Shown: piece after piece, positions 9,727 through 19,293 of the stretch | Layout: each line of letters opens with the position of its first letter | How positions within the stretch are numbered: position 1 is the stretch's first letter | NCBI RefSeq assembly: GCF_020172665.1 | Contig: NZ_CP083985.1 | Span: 2,842,146 to 2,906,145 of the forward strand | Reading direction: 5' to 3' | DNA length: 64,000 nucleotides | Source: [Mycobacterium] zoologicum | GTDB lineage: Bacteria; Actinomycetota; Actinomycetes; Mycobacteriales; Mycobacteriaceae | Made by a program: the position numbers and the translations under genes | Notes under the pieces: model-generated | Databases searched by the model: none | What the model was told of the DNA's origin: nothing | What the model saw: only the letters and a program-made list of their open reading frames with translations

Positions 9727-10940
9727 CGGGAGCTTCCGACCTTTCTCGTAACTGTGGCATCGATGGCGCGTGCCGCCCGTTCGCTGGCCCAACGCTGCGC
9801 ATCGAGTACCTCGTCCACGGTAGCGGGTTGTGCAGCCCATTGGTCCGCGGCGTCCAGCACACCAGCGATGGTGTCGACGATCGCCGGGAAGCCGATCCGG
9901 CCAGCAAGGAACGCTTCTGCTGCCTCTTCGTTGGCAGCGTTGTAGACCGCGGTCATGCACCCACCGGTCTCCCCGGCGCGCCGGGCCAGATCCACCGCGG
10001 GGAAAACCCGGTTGTCCAGCGGCTCGAACTCCCAAGTCGAGGCGGTGGTGAAATCGCAGGCCGCGGCCGCGCCGGGCACCCGGGCCGGCCACCCCAGCGC
10101 CAGCGCGATCGGCAGCCGCATGTCGGGCGGGCTGGCCTGGGCGATCGTCGATCCGTCGGTGAAGGTGACCATGGAGTGCACGATCGACTGGGGATGTACC
10201 ACGACGTCGATGCGGTCGTAGGGGACGGCGAACAGCAGGTGGGTTTCGATGAGCTCGAGGCCCTTGTTCACCAGCGATGCCGAGTTCAGGGTGTTCATCG
10301 GGCCCATCGACCAGGTCGGATGAGCTCCGGCCTGCTCGGGTGTGACGTGCTGCAGGTCCGCGGCGCTCCAGCCGCGGAACGGCCCGCCCGAGGCGGTCAG
10401 CACGATCCTGGCGACCTCGTCGGGCGTTCCGGAGCGCAGGCACTGGGCGATCGCCGAGTGCTCGGAGTCCACCGGCACGATCTGGCCCGGCTCGGCGGCG
10501 GCCAGCACCAGCGGCCCCCCGGCGATCAGGGATTCCTTGTTGGCCAGCGCCAGCCGGGCCCCGGTCTCCAGTGCGGCCAGGGTGGGCCGCAAACCCAGCG
10601 CCCCGACCAGGGCGTTGAGGACTACGTCGGCGTCGGTGTCCTCCACCAAGCGGGTGACAGCGTCCGGACCGCGATACGGGGCCTCGAGCGCTTCGCCGGC
10701 CTGCACGTCGGCGACGGCGATGTTGGTGACCCCGGTCTCGGCGCGCTGGGCGGCCAGCAGCGCCGCGTTGCCGCCGCCGGCAGCCAGGCCGACCACCTCG
10801 AAGCGATCCGGATTCGCGGCGATGACCTGCAACGCCTGGGTTCCGATCGAGCCGGTCGACCCCAGCAGCAGCACTTTGGTCCGGCGCGCCGGCGACACAC
10901 TCACCTGATCATTGTGCCCGAATCCCGCGGCGTTGTTCAC
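9723..10940 (-). CDS. dxr: 1-deoxy-D-xylulose 5-phosphate reductoisomerase
   Basis: A 405-residue enzyme catalysing the first committed step of the MEP isoprenoid pathway, DXP to MEP, with NADPH and a divalent metal. The NADPH-binding loop GSTGSIG is near the N-terminus. The metal site DSEHSA and the catalytic-loop region GWSAADL and HPTWSMG are present. The N-terminal ~15 residues before [12 protein letters not shown] are poorly constrained, so a slightly later start is possible. It leads the dxr-rip1-ispG-GNAT operon. Fosmidomycin is the known inhibitor of the family. Confidence 0.95.
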   Translation of the reverse strand: MNNAAGFGHNDQVSVSPARRTKVLLLGSTGSIGTQALQVIAANPDRFEVVGLAAGGGNAALLAAQRAETGVTNIAVADVQAGEALEAPYRGPDAVTRLVEDTDADVVLNALVGALGLRPTLAALETGARLALANKESLIAGGPLVLAAAEPGQIVPVDSEHSAIAQCLRSGTPDEVARIVLTASGGPFRGWSAADLQHVTPEQAGAHPTWSMGPMNTLNSASLVNKGLELIETHLLFAVPYDRIDVVVHPQSIVHSMVTFTDGSTIAQASPPDMRLPIALALGWPARVPGAAAACDFTTASTWEFEPLDNRVFPAVDLARRAGETGGCMTAVYNAANEEAAEAFLAGRIGFPAIVDTIAGVLDAADQWAAQPATVDEVLDAQRWASERAARAIDATVTRKVGSSR

Positions 10941-11163
10941 CAGCGAGCCTCCTCGGGGAGATCGTCGCGTGGCCGGTGCTGATCATCGCCGATGTCTTGT
11001 TCCTGGCGATCTGCGAGGCCGCCGCACGGATGTTCCTCGACGGCGACCAGAAGTGGACGCCAGAGAGCCGGCCGCCATCGTCGGCCCCGCCGCCTACCGG
11101 ACATTCGAGATCTGATCGGTATGCCAGAATGATGCGAACTTGCTGCGAACCTAAGGAGTCGAA
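10941..11163. other. intergenic gap upstream of dxr and of the DUF2631 gene
   Basis: This 223-bp gap separates divergent dxr and the DUF2631 gene, where M. tuberculosis carries vapBC43, mpt83, dipZ and mpt70. One plus-strand frame holds a single hydrophobic stretch (around 10955-11020: [17 protein letters not shown]) followed by charged residues and then drifts into Pro/Ser-rich sequence. It has no convincing start. It could be a relic of a membrane gene or chance. Promoters for both flanking genes must lie here, but no clear -10/-35 box was recognised. Confidence 0.3.
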
Positions 11164-11418
11164 GTGGCCGGTACCGAGGTGGAGCGTCACACCGGGCTTG
11201 ACCCCGCCGATGTTCCGTCCGTGGGATGGGGCTGGAGCGAGATCAACCACCGCACCTGGCATCTCGCCGGCCTGGGCATCGTCGGCTTCCTGCTGCTGAT
11301 GCTGCGCGGCAACCACGTCGGCCACGTCGAGGACTACTTCCTGCTGGCGTTCGCGGTGCTGTCGCTGGTCGTTGTGCTGCGCGACATGATCGGCCGCAAG
11401 CGCGGCTGGCTGCGCTAA
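11164..11418 (+). CDS. DUF2631 small membrane protein (Rv2876-like)
   Basis: An 84-residue protein with two predicted membrane helices: one from WHLAGLGIVGFLLLML, the second from YFLLAFAVLSLVVVL, separated by a short acidic/histidine-containing loop and ending in basic residues. The pattern matches the mycobacterial DUF2631 family, function unknown. The GTG start is preceded by AAGGAG at 6-7 bp spacing. The stop codon abuts the convergent rlmN stop. It appears to be the only survivor here of the Rv2871-Rv2878c segment. Confidence 0.75.
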   Translation: MAGTEVERHTGLDPADVPSVGWGWSEINHRTWHLAGLGIVGFLLLMLRGNHVGHVEDYFLLAFAVLSLVVVLRDMIGRKRGWLR

Positions 11419-12516
11419 CTAGTCGCTTTCGGCCGCCAACTGCCCACACGCGGCGGCGATCTCACGCCCACGGGTGTCTCGCACCGTGCATTCCACGCCC
11501 TGGGCCCGCACCCGGCGGACGAACTCCCGCTCCACCGGCTTGGGGCTGGCGTCCCAGTCGCTGCCCGGCGTGGGGTTGAGCGGAATCAGGTTGACGTGCA
11601 CCAGCTGCCCCAACACCTTGTGCAGCTTGCGGCCCAACAAATCCGCCCGCCACGGCTGGTCGTTGACGTCGCGGATCAGCGCGTATTCCACCGAAACCCG
11701 CCGGCCCGTCACGTCGGCGTAGTACCGGGCGGCGTCGAGCGCTTCGGAGACCTTCCACCGGTTGTTGACCGGAACCAGCGTGTCGCGCAAGTCGTCGTCG
11801 GGAGTGTGCAGCGACAGCGCCAGCGTCACCCCGAGGCGCTCGTCGGCGAGCTTGCGGATCGCCGGGGCCAGCCCGACCGTGGACACCGTCACCGACCGCG
11901 CCGAGATGCCGAAGCCGTTCGGCGGCGCCTCGGTGATGCGCCGCACCGCCGCCACCACCCGCGCGTAGTTGGCCAGCGGCTCGCCCATGCCCATGAAGAC
12001 GATGTTGGACAGCCGCCCATGATCCCTGTCCCGCAGCTCGACGGCCGCCGTGCGCACCTGCTCGAGAATCTCGGCGGTGGACAGGTTGCGGGTCAGCCCG
12101 GCCTGGCCGGTCGCGCAGAACGGACACGCCATGCCGCAGCCGGCCTGCGAGGAGATGCAGACGGTGTTGCGCTTGGGATAGCGCATCAGCACCGACTCGA
12201 ACTTGGTGTGGTCATGCGCCCGCCACAGCGTCTTGCGCGTCTCACCGGCGTCGCATTCGATCTCGCTGGCTGCGGTCAGCAGCGTCGGGAACAGCGCTTC
12301 GGCCACCGCCGAGCGCACGGCGGCGGGCAGGTCGGTCATCTGCTGCGGGTCGGCGATCAGCCGGCCGTAGTACTGGTTCGCCAGCTGCTTGGCACGGAAT
12401 GCCGGCAACCCCAGCTCGGCGACCGCGGCCACCACACCGTCGGCGTCGAGGTCGGCCAGGTGCCGCGGCGGCAATGCCCGCCGCGGCGCGGTGAACACCA
12501 ACTGTTGCTTGGTCAC
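11419..12516 (-). CDS. rlmN: dual-specificity rRNA/tRNA adenine-C2 methyltransferase RlmN
   Basis: A 365-residue radical-SAM enzyme that methylates C2 of A2503 in 23S rRNA and of A37 in some tRNAs. The iron-sulfur motif is C127-x3-C131-x2-C134 (CGMACPFC). The [11 protein letters not shown] segment binds SAM. A cysteine near the C-terminus (AAACGQ) fits the methyl-carrier cysteine. The GTG start overlaps the cdsA stop as GTGA, so translation is probably coupled to cdsA. Confidence 0.95.
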   Translation of the reverse strand: MTKQQLVFTAPRRALPPRHLADLDADGVVAAVAELGLPAFRAKQLANQYYGRLIADPQQMTDLPAAVRSAVAEALFPTLLTAASEIECDAGETRKTLWRAHDHTKFESVLMRYPKRNTVCISSQAGCGMACPFCATGQAGLTRNLSTAEILEQVRTAAVELRDRDHGRLSNIVFMGMGEPLANYARVVAAVRRITEAPPNGFGISARSVTVSTVGLAPAIRKLADERLGVTLALSLHTPDDDLRDTLVPVNNRWKVSEALDAARYYADVTGRRVSVEYALIRDVNDQPWRADLLGRKLHKVLGQLVHVNLIPLNPTPGSDWDASPKPVEREFVRRVRAQGVECTVRDTRGREIAAACGQLAAESD

Positions 12517-13370
12517 GGCAGCACGGTCAGTACGATCCAGGTCATCACGGCCGCCGGCAGCAGCGCATCGAGCCGGTCCATGAGCCCGCCGTGGCCGGGC
12601 AGTAGCCGGCCCATGTCCTTGATGCCCAGGTCGCGTTTGACCTGGGACTCGATCAGGTCACCGAACACGCCGGTGAACACCAGCAGCAGCCCCAGCGGCA
12701 GCCCCACCCACCACGGCCGGCCGAGGAACACCGTCACCGCGAACACCGCCGCGGCAATACCGAGCACCAGCGATCCGCCGAAGCCCTCCCACGACTTCTT
12801 CGGGCTGATCGCCGGCGCCATCGGGTGCTTGCCGAACAGCACACCGACGGCGTACCCGCCGATGTCGGAGAAGACCACCGGGAACAACAGGCACAACACC
12901 CGGCCGGGCCCGTCGTCGCGGAAGACCAGCAGCGCGGCGAAACTCATGCACAGCGGCACCCAGACCGCGATCATCACCGTCGCCGACATGTCGCGCAGGT
13001 AGTTCACCGGGGCATGGTTCAGCCCCCGGCCCACCAACCGCCACATCATCGAGATCACCACCGTGGCACCGAACGCGCCCAGTACTCCCCTGGCCCCGAA
13101 CGGCAACGACAGCCACAGCATCGCCTGACCGCCGAGCGCCAGCGGGATGAACGGCACGTCGTAGCCGACCTCGCGCAGCCGCCTGGTGATCTCGTGGGTG
13201 GCGATCGGGGTGGCCACCGCCAGAATCAGCACCCAGAAGCGCGGGGCGAACAACAGCGTGTAGACCAGGGTGCCGGCGAGCAGAACGCCGACGGCGATCG
13301 CGGCCGGCAGGTTGCGTCCCGCCCGCGAATGCTTCTGTCCGGCGTCGGCGCCGGAAGGCTTGTCTGCCAC
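12513..13370 (-). CDS. cdsA: phosphatidate cytidylyltransferase
   Basis: A 285-residue polytopic membrane enzyme making CDP-diacylglycerol from phosphatidic acid and CTP, the precursor of cardiolipin, phosphatidylinositol and PIMs. The family signature near the C-terminus is intact: [19 protein letters not shown]. About eight hydrophobic segments precede it. The N-terminal ~25 residues are charged and cytosolic. It lies 24 bp downstream of frr in the pyrH-frr-cdsA-rlmN series. Confidence 0.93.
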   Translation of the reverse strand: MADKPSGADAGQKHSRAGRNLPAAIAVGVLLAGTLVYTLLFAPRFWVLILAVATPIATHEITRRLREVGYDVPFIPLALGGQAMLWLSLPFGARGVLGAFGATVVISMMWRLVGRGLNHAPVNYLRDMSATVMIAVWVPLCMSFAALLVFRDDGPGRVLCLLFPVVFSDIGGYAVGVLFGKHPMAPAISPKKSWEGFGGSLVLGIAAAVFAVTVFLGRPWWVGLPLGLLLVFTGVFGDLIESQVKRDLGIKDMGRLLPGHGGLMDRLDALLPAAVMTWIVLTVLP

Positions 13371-13394
13371 GTCAGTTCTGCTACTCGAAGGCCG

Positions 13395-13952
13395 TCAGAC
13401 CTCCAGCAGCTCGCCCTCTTTGTGCTTGACCAGGTCATCGATCTGCGTGACGTACTGCTGGGTGGACTTGTCGAGGTCCTTCTCGGCCCGGCCGACCTCG
13501 TCCTCACCGGCGTCGCCGTCCTTGCGGATGCGGTGCAGCTCCTCCATCGCCTTGCGGCGAATGTTGCGTACCGCGACCTTGGCGTCCTCGCCCTTGCCCT
13601 TGGCCTGCTTGACCAGTTCCCGGCGCCGCTCCTCGGTGAGCTGGGGCACCGCCACCCGGATCAGCGAACCGTCGTTGCTGGGGTTCAGGCCCAGGTCCGA
13701 GTTTCGGATCGCCGTCTCGATGGGTCCCAACTGCGAGGCCTCGTAGGGCTTGATCACCACCATCCGGGCTTCGGGAACGTTGATGCTGCACAGCTGGGTG
13801 ATGGGCGTCATCGCGCCGTAGTAGTCGATGGCGATCCGGGAGAACATCCCCGGGTTGGCCCGGCCGGTGCGGATGGTCGCCAGGTCGTCGCGGGCCACCG
13901 CCACGGCCTTCTCCATCTTCTCTTCGGCATCGAAGAGAGCCTCGTCGATCAT
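13395..13952 (-). CDS. frr: ribosome recycling factor
   Basis: A 185-residue cytosolic protein that, with EF-G, splits the post-termination ribosome. It is a full-length family member, with the [10 protein letters not shown] and YGAMTPI segments of domain I and the hinge leading to the VPQLTEERR helix. The ATG at 13952 is chosen over an upstream ATG at 14000 because the family begins MIDEAL and a G-rich ribosome site (GGGGAGAGG) precedes it. It follows pyrH by 16 bp. Confidence 0.96.
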   Translation of the reverse strand: MIDEALFDAEEKMEKAVAVARDDLATIRTGRANPGMFSRIAIDYYGAMTPITQLCSINVPEARMVVIKPYEASQLGPIETAIRNSDLGLNPSNDGSLIRVAVPQLTEERRRELVKQAKGKGEDAKVAVRNIRRKAMEELHRIRKDGDAGEDEVGRAEKDLDKSTQQYVTQIDDLVKHKEGELLEV

Positions 13953-13968
13953 GTGCGCCTCTCCCCTT

Positions 13969-14727
13969 TTAGGTGGTGACCAGTGTCCCGATCTTCTCAC
14001 CGGCGACCGCCCGCGCGATATTGCCGTCTGTCAGCAGGTTGAACACCAGGATCGGCATGCCATTGTCCATGCACAGGCTGAACGCGGTGGCATCGGCCAC
14101 CTTGAGCCCGCGGTCGATGACCTGGCGGTGGCTGATCGAGGTGAGCAGTTCGGCGTCCGGTTCGACTCGTGGGTCCGCGGTGAAGATGCCGTCGACGGCT
14201 TTGGCCATCAGCACCACCTGCGCGCCGATCTCCAGCGCTCGCTGAGCCGCGGTGGTGTCGGTGGAGAAGTACGGCAGCCCCATACCGGCACCGAAGATCA
14301 CCACCCGGCCCTTCTCCAGGTGCCGCTTGGCGCGCAGCGGAATGTACGGTTCGGCGACCTGGCCCATGGTGATCGCGGTCTGGACGCGGGTGTCGATACC
14401 TTCCTTCACCAGGAAATCTTGCAGCGCAAGACTGTTCATCACGGTGCCGAGCATGCCCATGTAGTCCGAGCGCATCCGCTCCATGCCGCGCTCCTGCAGC
14501 TGGGCGCCGCGGAAGAAGTTCCCGCCGCCGATCACGACGGCCACCTGCACCCCGTCGCGCACAACTTCGGCGATCTGTCGGGCGACCTGTGCGACGACGT
14601 CGGGGTCGAGGCCCACCTGGCCGCCGCCGAACATCTCGCCACCCAGCTTGAGCAGCACCCGGGAGTAATGGGGGCGGTCGGCCTTGGGTCGGTCGGGAGT
14701 CGGCTCCGTCATCTGGGGCTCCGTCAT
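13969..14727 (-). CDS. pyrH: uridylate (UMP) kinase
   Basis: A 252-residue bacterial UMP kinase of the amino-acid-kinase fold that phosphorylates UMP to UDP in the cytosol. Conserved features are the LLKLGGEMF start of the fold, IGGGNFFRG, and the GTGNPFFSTD-equivalent region here read as [14 protein letters not shown]. The N-terminus repeats MTEPQMTEP, giving two in-frame ATGs (14727 and 14712). The gene is the first of the minus-strand pyrH-frr-cdsA-rlmN run and is divergent from the ArsR-led cassette. Confidence 0.95.
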   Translation of the reverse strand: MTEPQMTEPTPDRPKADRPHYSRVLLKLGGEMFGGGQVGLDPDVVAQVARQIAEVVRDGVQVAVVIGGGNFFRGAQLQERGMERMRSDYMGMLGTVMNSLALQDFLVKEGIDTRVQTAITMGQVAEPYIPLRAKRHLEKGRVVIFGAGMGLPYFSTDTTAAQRALEIGAQVVLMAKAVDGIFTADPRVEPDAELLTSISHRQVIDRGLKVADATAFSLCMDNGMPILVFNLLTDGNIARAVAGEKIGTLVTT

Positions 14728-14874
14728 CTGGCTCCTCGGGGTCCGCGCATGAGGGCGCCATCGCGAAAATCATCCGCGACGGCACGTCCCATCCTGCCCT
14801 ATCGGGCTGGTCAAACCGTTGCGGGGGTGACCGCTTTCCAATATCCACCTCGAACGACCAACCCCTTTCGCTTA

Positions 14875-14893
14875 TGAAACTATTTTCAATTGA
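14875..14893 (+). promoter_or_regulatory. candidate ArsR operator in the promoter of the hyc-like cassette
   Basis: In an AT-rich patch 25-43 bp before the regulator start, two inverted repeats overlap: TGAAA-CTAT-TTTCA (14875-14888) and TCAATTGA (14886-14893). Both are perfect. The surrounding DNA is much more AT-rich than its neighbourhood. Rv0081, the M. tuberculosis counterpart, is known to regulate its own operon through an inverted repeat, so this is the natural operator candidate. The link is inference. Confidence 0.5.
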
Positions 14894-14917
14894 TGAACTC
14901 TTTGCTAGGGTCGGTCC

Positions 14918-15247
14918 GTGCCGAACTCGCTACACCAGGTGAAGGCTGAGTTTTTCAAGACGCTTGGCCACCCGGCCCGGATCCGGGTCCTGGAACTCCT
15001 GGCCGAGCGCGACCGCACCGTCGCCGAGTTGCTGGGCGAGATCGGGCTGGAAGCCTCCAACCTGTCCCAGCAACTGGGCGTCCTGCGGCGGGCCGGTGTC
15101 GTGACGGCCACCAAGGACGGCAACACGGTGATCTACTCGATCGCCTCACCGGTGATCGGCGAACTGATGACAGTGGCCCGCAAGGCGCTGGCCGGTCTGC
15201 TCACCGAACAGGCCGCGATCCTCGACGACTTGCAGACCCAGCGATGA
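14918..15247 (+). CDS. ArsR/SmtB-family repressor (Rv0081-like)
   Basis: A 109-residue winged-helix regulator. The helix-turn-helix is at LLGEIGLEASNLSQQLGVLRRAG and the wing at KDGNTVIYSI. There is no cysteine at all, so the classical ArsR metal sites are absent. That fits the Rv0081 branch, which is not a metal sensor of the ArsR type. The GTG at 14918 is the only start at the proper distance from the N-terminal helix (HQVKAEFFKTLGHPARIRVL). Its stop overlaps the next start as ATGA. It is the first gene of the cassette and probably controls it. Confidence 0.88.
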   Translation: MPNSLHQVKAEFFKTLGHPARIRVLELLAERDRTVAELLGEIGLEASNLSQQLGVLRRAGVVTATKDGNTVIYSIASPVIGELMTVARKALAGLLTEQAAILDDLQTQR

Positions 15248-15714
15248 GCTGGCTCAGACGGATCTTCACCCTCGGCCGCATCACCGAACCGGCCGAGGAC
15301 CGGCCCGACGGCGCGGCGGCGATGACGCGCGGTTCGGTACAGATCCGTCATGTCGACGCCGGATCATGCAACGGCTGCGAGATCGAGATCGCCGGGGCTT
15401 TCGGCCCGGTCTATGACGCCGAACGATTCGGCGCCCGGCTCGTCGCATCACCCCGGCACGCCGACGCGCTGCTGGTCACCGGGGTGGTCACCCGCAACAT
15501 GGCCGAGCCGCTGCGCAACACCGTCGAGGCCACCCCGCAGCCACGCCGGATCATCGCCTGCGGCGACTGCGCACTCAACCGGGGGGTGTTCGCCCAGGCG
15601 TACGGAACCGTCGGCGCCGTCGGCGATGTCGTTCCCGTCGACGTGGAGATCGCCGGCTGCCCACCGACGCCGGAGCAGATACTCGCCGCACTACGGTCGG
15701 TCACCGGCAAGTGA
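15244..15714 (+). CDS. NuoB/HycG-like iron-sulfur subunit (Rv0082-like)
   Basis: A 156-residue homologue of the small subunit of group-4 hydrogenases and of complex I NuoB. The four ligands of the proximal [4Fe-4S] cluster are present: C42 and C45 (SCNGCE), C109 (GDC) and C139 (GCPPTPEQ). So the electron-transfer end of the complex looks intact. It is peripheral and cytoplasmic in relatives. It starts within the ATGA overlap of the regulator gene and ends in a GTGA overlap with the next gene. Confidence 0.88.
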   Translation: MSWLRRIFTLGRITEPAEDRPDGAAAMTRGSVQIRHVDAGSCNGCEIEIAGAFGPVYDAERFGARLVASPRHADALLVTGVVTRNMAEPLRNTVEATPQPRRIIACGDCALNRGVFAQAYGTVGAVGDVVPVDVEIAGCPPTPEQILAALRSVTGK

Positions 15715-17666
15715 GCACACCGACGCCGGCTCCCCCGGAATCGTTGCGCCGCAACGCGCTGGCAGCGCTGCTCAGCGGTGCGGTGACGGCCGGGATCGGC
15801 GCGGCCGGCATCGGCGTGGGCCTGGCGGGGTTGGCCGGCGCCCTACCGGCGGTCCGGATCGGATGGCTTATCCCCCTGCTGGGTATGCAGCTGCGCGTAG
15901 AGCCGGTCGGCGGATTCTTCATGGTGCTGACCGGCGCGGTGGCCGTCGCGGCCGGACTGTACTGGATCGGCTATGCGCGCCACGAGAAGTTCGGCACTGT
16001 CCCGCTGGTGACACTGCCCCTGTTCGTGCTCGCCCTGCTGGCGGTTCCGGCGGCCGGGTCGGTCACCACGTTCCTGTTCGCGTGGGAACTGATGGCGTTG
16101 ACCTCACTGGTGTTGGTGCTCACCGACCAGCAGCGCAGCGAGGTGCGCTCAGCCGCCCTGGTCTACGCGGTGATGACGCAGTTGGGCTTCGTGACGCTGC
16201 TGCTGGGAATGGTGGTGCTGGCGGCCACTGCCGGCGATGACTTCGCGGGAATCGGCGTGCTGCCCGACGGCGCGCGTAACACGGTCTTCGTGTTGACGCT
16301 GATCGGTTTCGGCTCCAAGGCCGGTCTGCTGCCGTTGCACGCGTGGTTGCCCCGGGCACATCCGGAGGCGCCGAGTCCGATCTCGGCGTTGCTGTCCGGT
16401 GCCATGGTGAACCTCGGCATCTACGGGATCATCCGTATCGACCTGCAGCTGTTGGGCCCCGGCCCGCGGTGGTGGGCCTTGACACTCCTGATCGTCGGAG
16501 GCGTGTCCGCGGTGTACGGGGTGCTGCAGGCATCGGTGGCAACTGATCTCAAAAGACTGCTTGCCTATTCGACGACCGAGAACATCGGGCTGATCACCCT
16601 GGCACTAGGCACAGCGATGTTGCTGTCGGGCTCGGGATCCCGACAGGCGGCGGCTGTCGCCATGACTGCGGCGTTGCTGCACCTGATCGCCCACAGTGCG
16701 TTCAAGAGCCTCGGTTTCTTCGCCGCCGGGTCGGTGCTGGCCGCCACCGGATTGCGCGATCTGGACCGGCTCGGCGGCCTGGCTCGCCGGATGCCGGTCA
16801 CCACAGCGTTTTTCGGTTTTGCCGCGCTCGGCGCCGCCGGGCTGCCGCTGGGTGCGGGCTTCGCCGGCGAGTGGCTGTTGATCCAGTCGCTGATGCACGC
16901 CCAGCCCGACCACGACGCCACGATCGCGCTGCTGACACCGCTGGCGGTGGCGGCGGTCGCCCTGACCGCAGGGTTGGGGGTGGCCGCCATGGTGAAGGCG
17001 TTCGGGATCGGCTTCCTGGCACGCCCGCGCTCGGATGCCGCGGCGGCCGCGCGCGAGGCGCCCCGCACGATGATCGCGGGGATGACGCTGCCGGCGCTGG
17101 CCTGCCTGGTGCTGGCCTTGGCCCCGGGTGCGGTTGCGCCCATGATCAACCGGGCGCTCGACACCCTGCCGGTCGCCGGGAACGCCCCGACGCTCGGACT
17201 GGTGCTGCGCATTCCGGGTCTGCCCGTATCGATGTCGCCCGGCCTGCTGGCGGGCGCGGTAGCCGCGGCCGCGGCACTGGTCCTGGTCGGTTCGCGCTGG
17301 CGTTCGGGACGGCGTCCCGCGCCGGCGACGGTGCCGCTGTGGGCCTGCGGCGCCGACGACCTGACACACCGCATGCAGTACACCGCAACGTCTTTCGCCC
17401 AGCCCCTTCAGCAGGTCTTCGACGACGTGTTACGCACCGATACCGACGTCGAGGTGACCCGCCAGGCGAGCTCGACCTACGTGGTGGAGCGGATCGCCTA
17501 TCGAGCACGCATCGCCGATGTCATTGAGGACCGCTGGTACGCGCCGGTGCTGCGCAGCATCGCCGCGGCAGCGCAGTTGGTCCGCCGCGCCCACACCGGA
17601 AGCGTGCACCTTTATCTGGCCTACGGCGCCGTCGGTGTGCTGATCGCCCTGTTGGTGGCGCGATGA
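15711..17666 (+). CDS. HyfB/NuoL-like proton-antiporter-type membrane subunit (Rv0083-like)
   Basis: A 651-residue polytopic membrane protein of the Mrp/NuoL/HyfB family. It has the conserved helix-5 glutamate (FAWELMAL) and the lysine/histidine-bearing helix-7/8 region ([32 protein letters not shown] region, 16306-16400). These are the usual proton-pathway residues. The C-terminal ~110 residues (from LWACGADD) form a soluble stretch closed by a last hydrophobic helix, as in HyfB/HycC. GTG start overlaps the previous stop. Confidence 0.87.
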   Translation: MSTPTPAPPESLRRNALAALLSGAVTAGIGAAGIGVGLAGLAGALPAVRIGWLIPLLGMQLRVEPVGGFFMVLTGAVAVAAGLYWIGYARHEKFGTVPLVTLPLFVLALLAVPAAGSVTTFLFAWELMALTSLVLVLTDQQRSEVRSAALVYAVMTQLGFVTLLLGMVVLAATAGDDFAGIGVLPDGARNTVFVLTLIGFGSKAGLLPLHAWLPRAHPEAPSPISALLSGAMVNLGIYGIIRIDLQLLGPGPRWWALTLLIVGGVSAVYGVLQASVATDLKRLLAYSTTENIGLITLALGTAMLLSGSGSRQAAAVAMTAALLHLIAHSAFKSLGFFAAGSVLAATGLRDLDRLGGLARRMPVTTAFFGFAALGAAGLPLGAGFAGEWLLIQSLMHAQPDHDATIALLTPLAVAAVALTAGLGVAAMVKAFGIGFLARPRSDAAAAAREAPRTMIAGMTLPALACLVLALAPGAVAPMINRALDTLPVAGNAPTLGLVLRIPGLPVSMSPGLLAGAVAAAAALVLVGSRWRSGRRPAPATVPLWACGADDLTHRMQYTATSFAQPLQQVFDDVLRTDTDVEVTRQASSTYVVERIAYRARIADVIEDRWYAPVLRSIAAAAQLVRRAHTGSVHLYLAYGAVGVLIALLVAR

Positions 17667-18625
17667 ACGCGATGGCCTACCTGGCCGGTTTCGTGCAGGT
17701 CGCCGGTGTCATCCTCGGTGCCCCGCTGGTGATCGGACTGATGCGCCAGGTCCGGGCCCGAGCCGAGGGCCGCGTCGGCGCGGGAGTGCTGCAGCCGTGG
17801 CGCGACACCCGCAAGCTGCTGGGCAAGCAGGTGCTCAAGCCGCTGGGCACCACCTGGGTGTTCGCCGCGGCCCCGGCCGCGTTGGCGGCCACCACACTGG
17901 TGATCGTCGCGACCGCACCGCTGGTGGCCACCGGCTCGCCGCTGGATCCGGTCGCCGATCTGGTCACCGTGGTGGGTCTGCTGTTCCTGGGCACGGTGGC
18001 ACTCACCCTGGCCGGGATCGACACCGCGACGGCGTTCGGCGGCATGGGCGCCAGCCGGGAGATCACCATCGCCGCACTGGTCGAACCGACCATCCTGCTG
18101 GCGGTATTCGCGTGCTCGGTTCCGGCGGGTTCGGCCAACCTGGGCGCCATCGTCGCCGACACGATCGAGCATCCGGGACAGGTCATTTCGCTGGCCAGCG
18201 CCCTGGCGTTCGTCGCCCTGGTGATCGTGATCGTCGCCGAGACCGGCCGGCTGCCGGTGGACAACCCGTCCACCCACCTGGAGCTGACGATGGTGCACGA
18301 GGCGATGGTGTTGGAATACGCCGGCCCCAAACTGGCCCTGGTCGAGTGGGCGGCCGGCATGCGGTTGACGGTGCTGCTCGCACTGCTGGCGAACCTGTTC
18401 GTGCCGTGGGGCATCGCCGGCACCGACCCGGGCCTGCTCGAGGTGTTCCTGGGCGCGGGCGCGATCGCGATCAAGGTGGCGGTGCTGGCCGTCGCGCTGG
18501 CCGGCGCCGAGGTGTTCCTCGCCAAACTGCGGCTGTTCCGGGTACCCGAACTGCTTGCCGGCTCATTCCTGTTGGCGTTGCTGGCCGTCACCGCGGCGAA
18601 CTTCTTCTCGGGAGGCGCCGGATGA
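17663..18625 (+). CDS. hycD: HycD/NuoH-like membrane subunit
   Basis: A 320-residue polytopic protein of the complex I subunit 1 / HycD family, which links the iron-sulfur module to the antiporter-like module. Recognisable conserved segments are [36 protein letters not shown] and a final [15 protein letters not shown] stretch (read here as [14 protein letters not shown]). About eight helices. ATGA overlaps on both ends tie it to its neighbours. Length matches M. tuberculosis HycD (Rv0084). Confidence 0.88.
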   Translation: MNAMAYLAGFVQVAGVILGAPLVIGLMRQVRARAEGRVGAGVLQPWRDTRKLLGKQVLKPLGTTWVFAAAPAALAATTLVIVATAPLVATGSPLDPVADLVTVVGLLFLGTVALTLAGIDTATAFGGMGASREITIAALVEPTILLAVFACSVPAGSANLGAIVADTIEHPGQVISLASALAFVALVIVIVAETGRLPVDNPSTHLELTMVHEAMVLEYAGPKLALVEWAAGMRLTVLLALLANLFVPWGIAGTDPGLLEVFLGAGAIAIKVAVLAVALAGAEVFLAKLRLFRVPELLAGSFLLALLAVTAANFFSGGAG

Positions 18626-19293
18626 ACGACGCTTGGATCGACTACGTCAACATGCTGGATCTGGCCGCCGGCGGGGTGCTGCTGGCCGCCGTGTTGGCCG
18701 TCTGGCGCCGGGACCTGTCGGCGATCGTGCGCCGACTGCTGGTCGCCCAAGGCCTGGCGCTGGCCGCCATCCCGATGATTCGCGGTGTGCACGACCAGGA
18801 TCAGGCCCTGGTCATGGTCGGGATTGCGGTGCTGGCCGTGCGCGCGGTCCTACTGCCGTGGCTGCTGGCCCGGGCACTGGGCGCCGAACGCAAAGAGCGC
18901 CGCGAGGCCGCTCCCCTGGTCAGCAACGGCGCGTCGCTGCTGGTGGTCACCGCTCTGGTGGTCGCGGCGTTCACCATCACCCAGCCGGTGATCGCGCTGG
19001 CGCCCAGTACCGCAACCAACGCCGCCCCGGCGGCCATCGCAACAGTGCTGATCGCGCTGTTCATGATGGCGACCCGCCGCAACGCCATCTCGCAGGCGGT
19101 CGGACTGCTGATGCTGGACAACGGAATCGCCGCCACGGCGTTCCTGCTGACCGCCGGTGTCCCGCTGATCGTCGAACTCGGCGCGTCGCTGGATGTGCTG
19201 TTCGTTTTGATCGTGCTCGGCGTGCTCACCGGACAACTGCGCAACGCCTTCGGTGGCGTGGACCTGGACCTGCTGCGGGAGTTGCGGGACTGA
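18622..19293 (+). CDS. hycP: HyfE/HycP-like membrane subunit
   Basis: A 223-residue, almost wholly hydrophobic protein with about six or seven helices. It resembles HyfE (NuoK-related) and M. tuberculosis HycP (Rv0085). Conserved-looking helix content includes [18 protein letters not shown] and [18 protein letters not shown]. The ATG at 18622 forms an ATGA overlap with hycD; longer in-frame extensions upstream run through hycD and are rejected. Confidence 0.83.
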   Translation: MNDAWIDYVNMLDLAAGGVLLAAVLAVWRRDLSAIVRRLLVAQGLALAAIPMIRGVHDQDQALVMVGIAVLAVRAVLLPWLLARALGAERKERREAAPLVSNGASLLVVTALVVAAFTITQPVIALAPSTATNAAPAAIATVLIALFMMATRRNAISQAVGLLMLDNGIAATAFLLTAGVPLIVELGASLDVLFVLIVLGVLTGQLRNAFGGVDLDLLRELRD

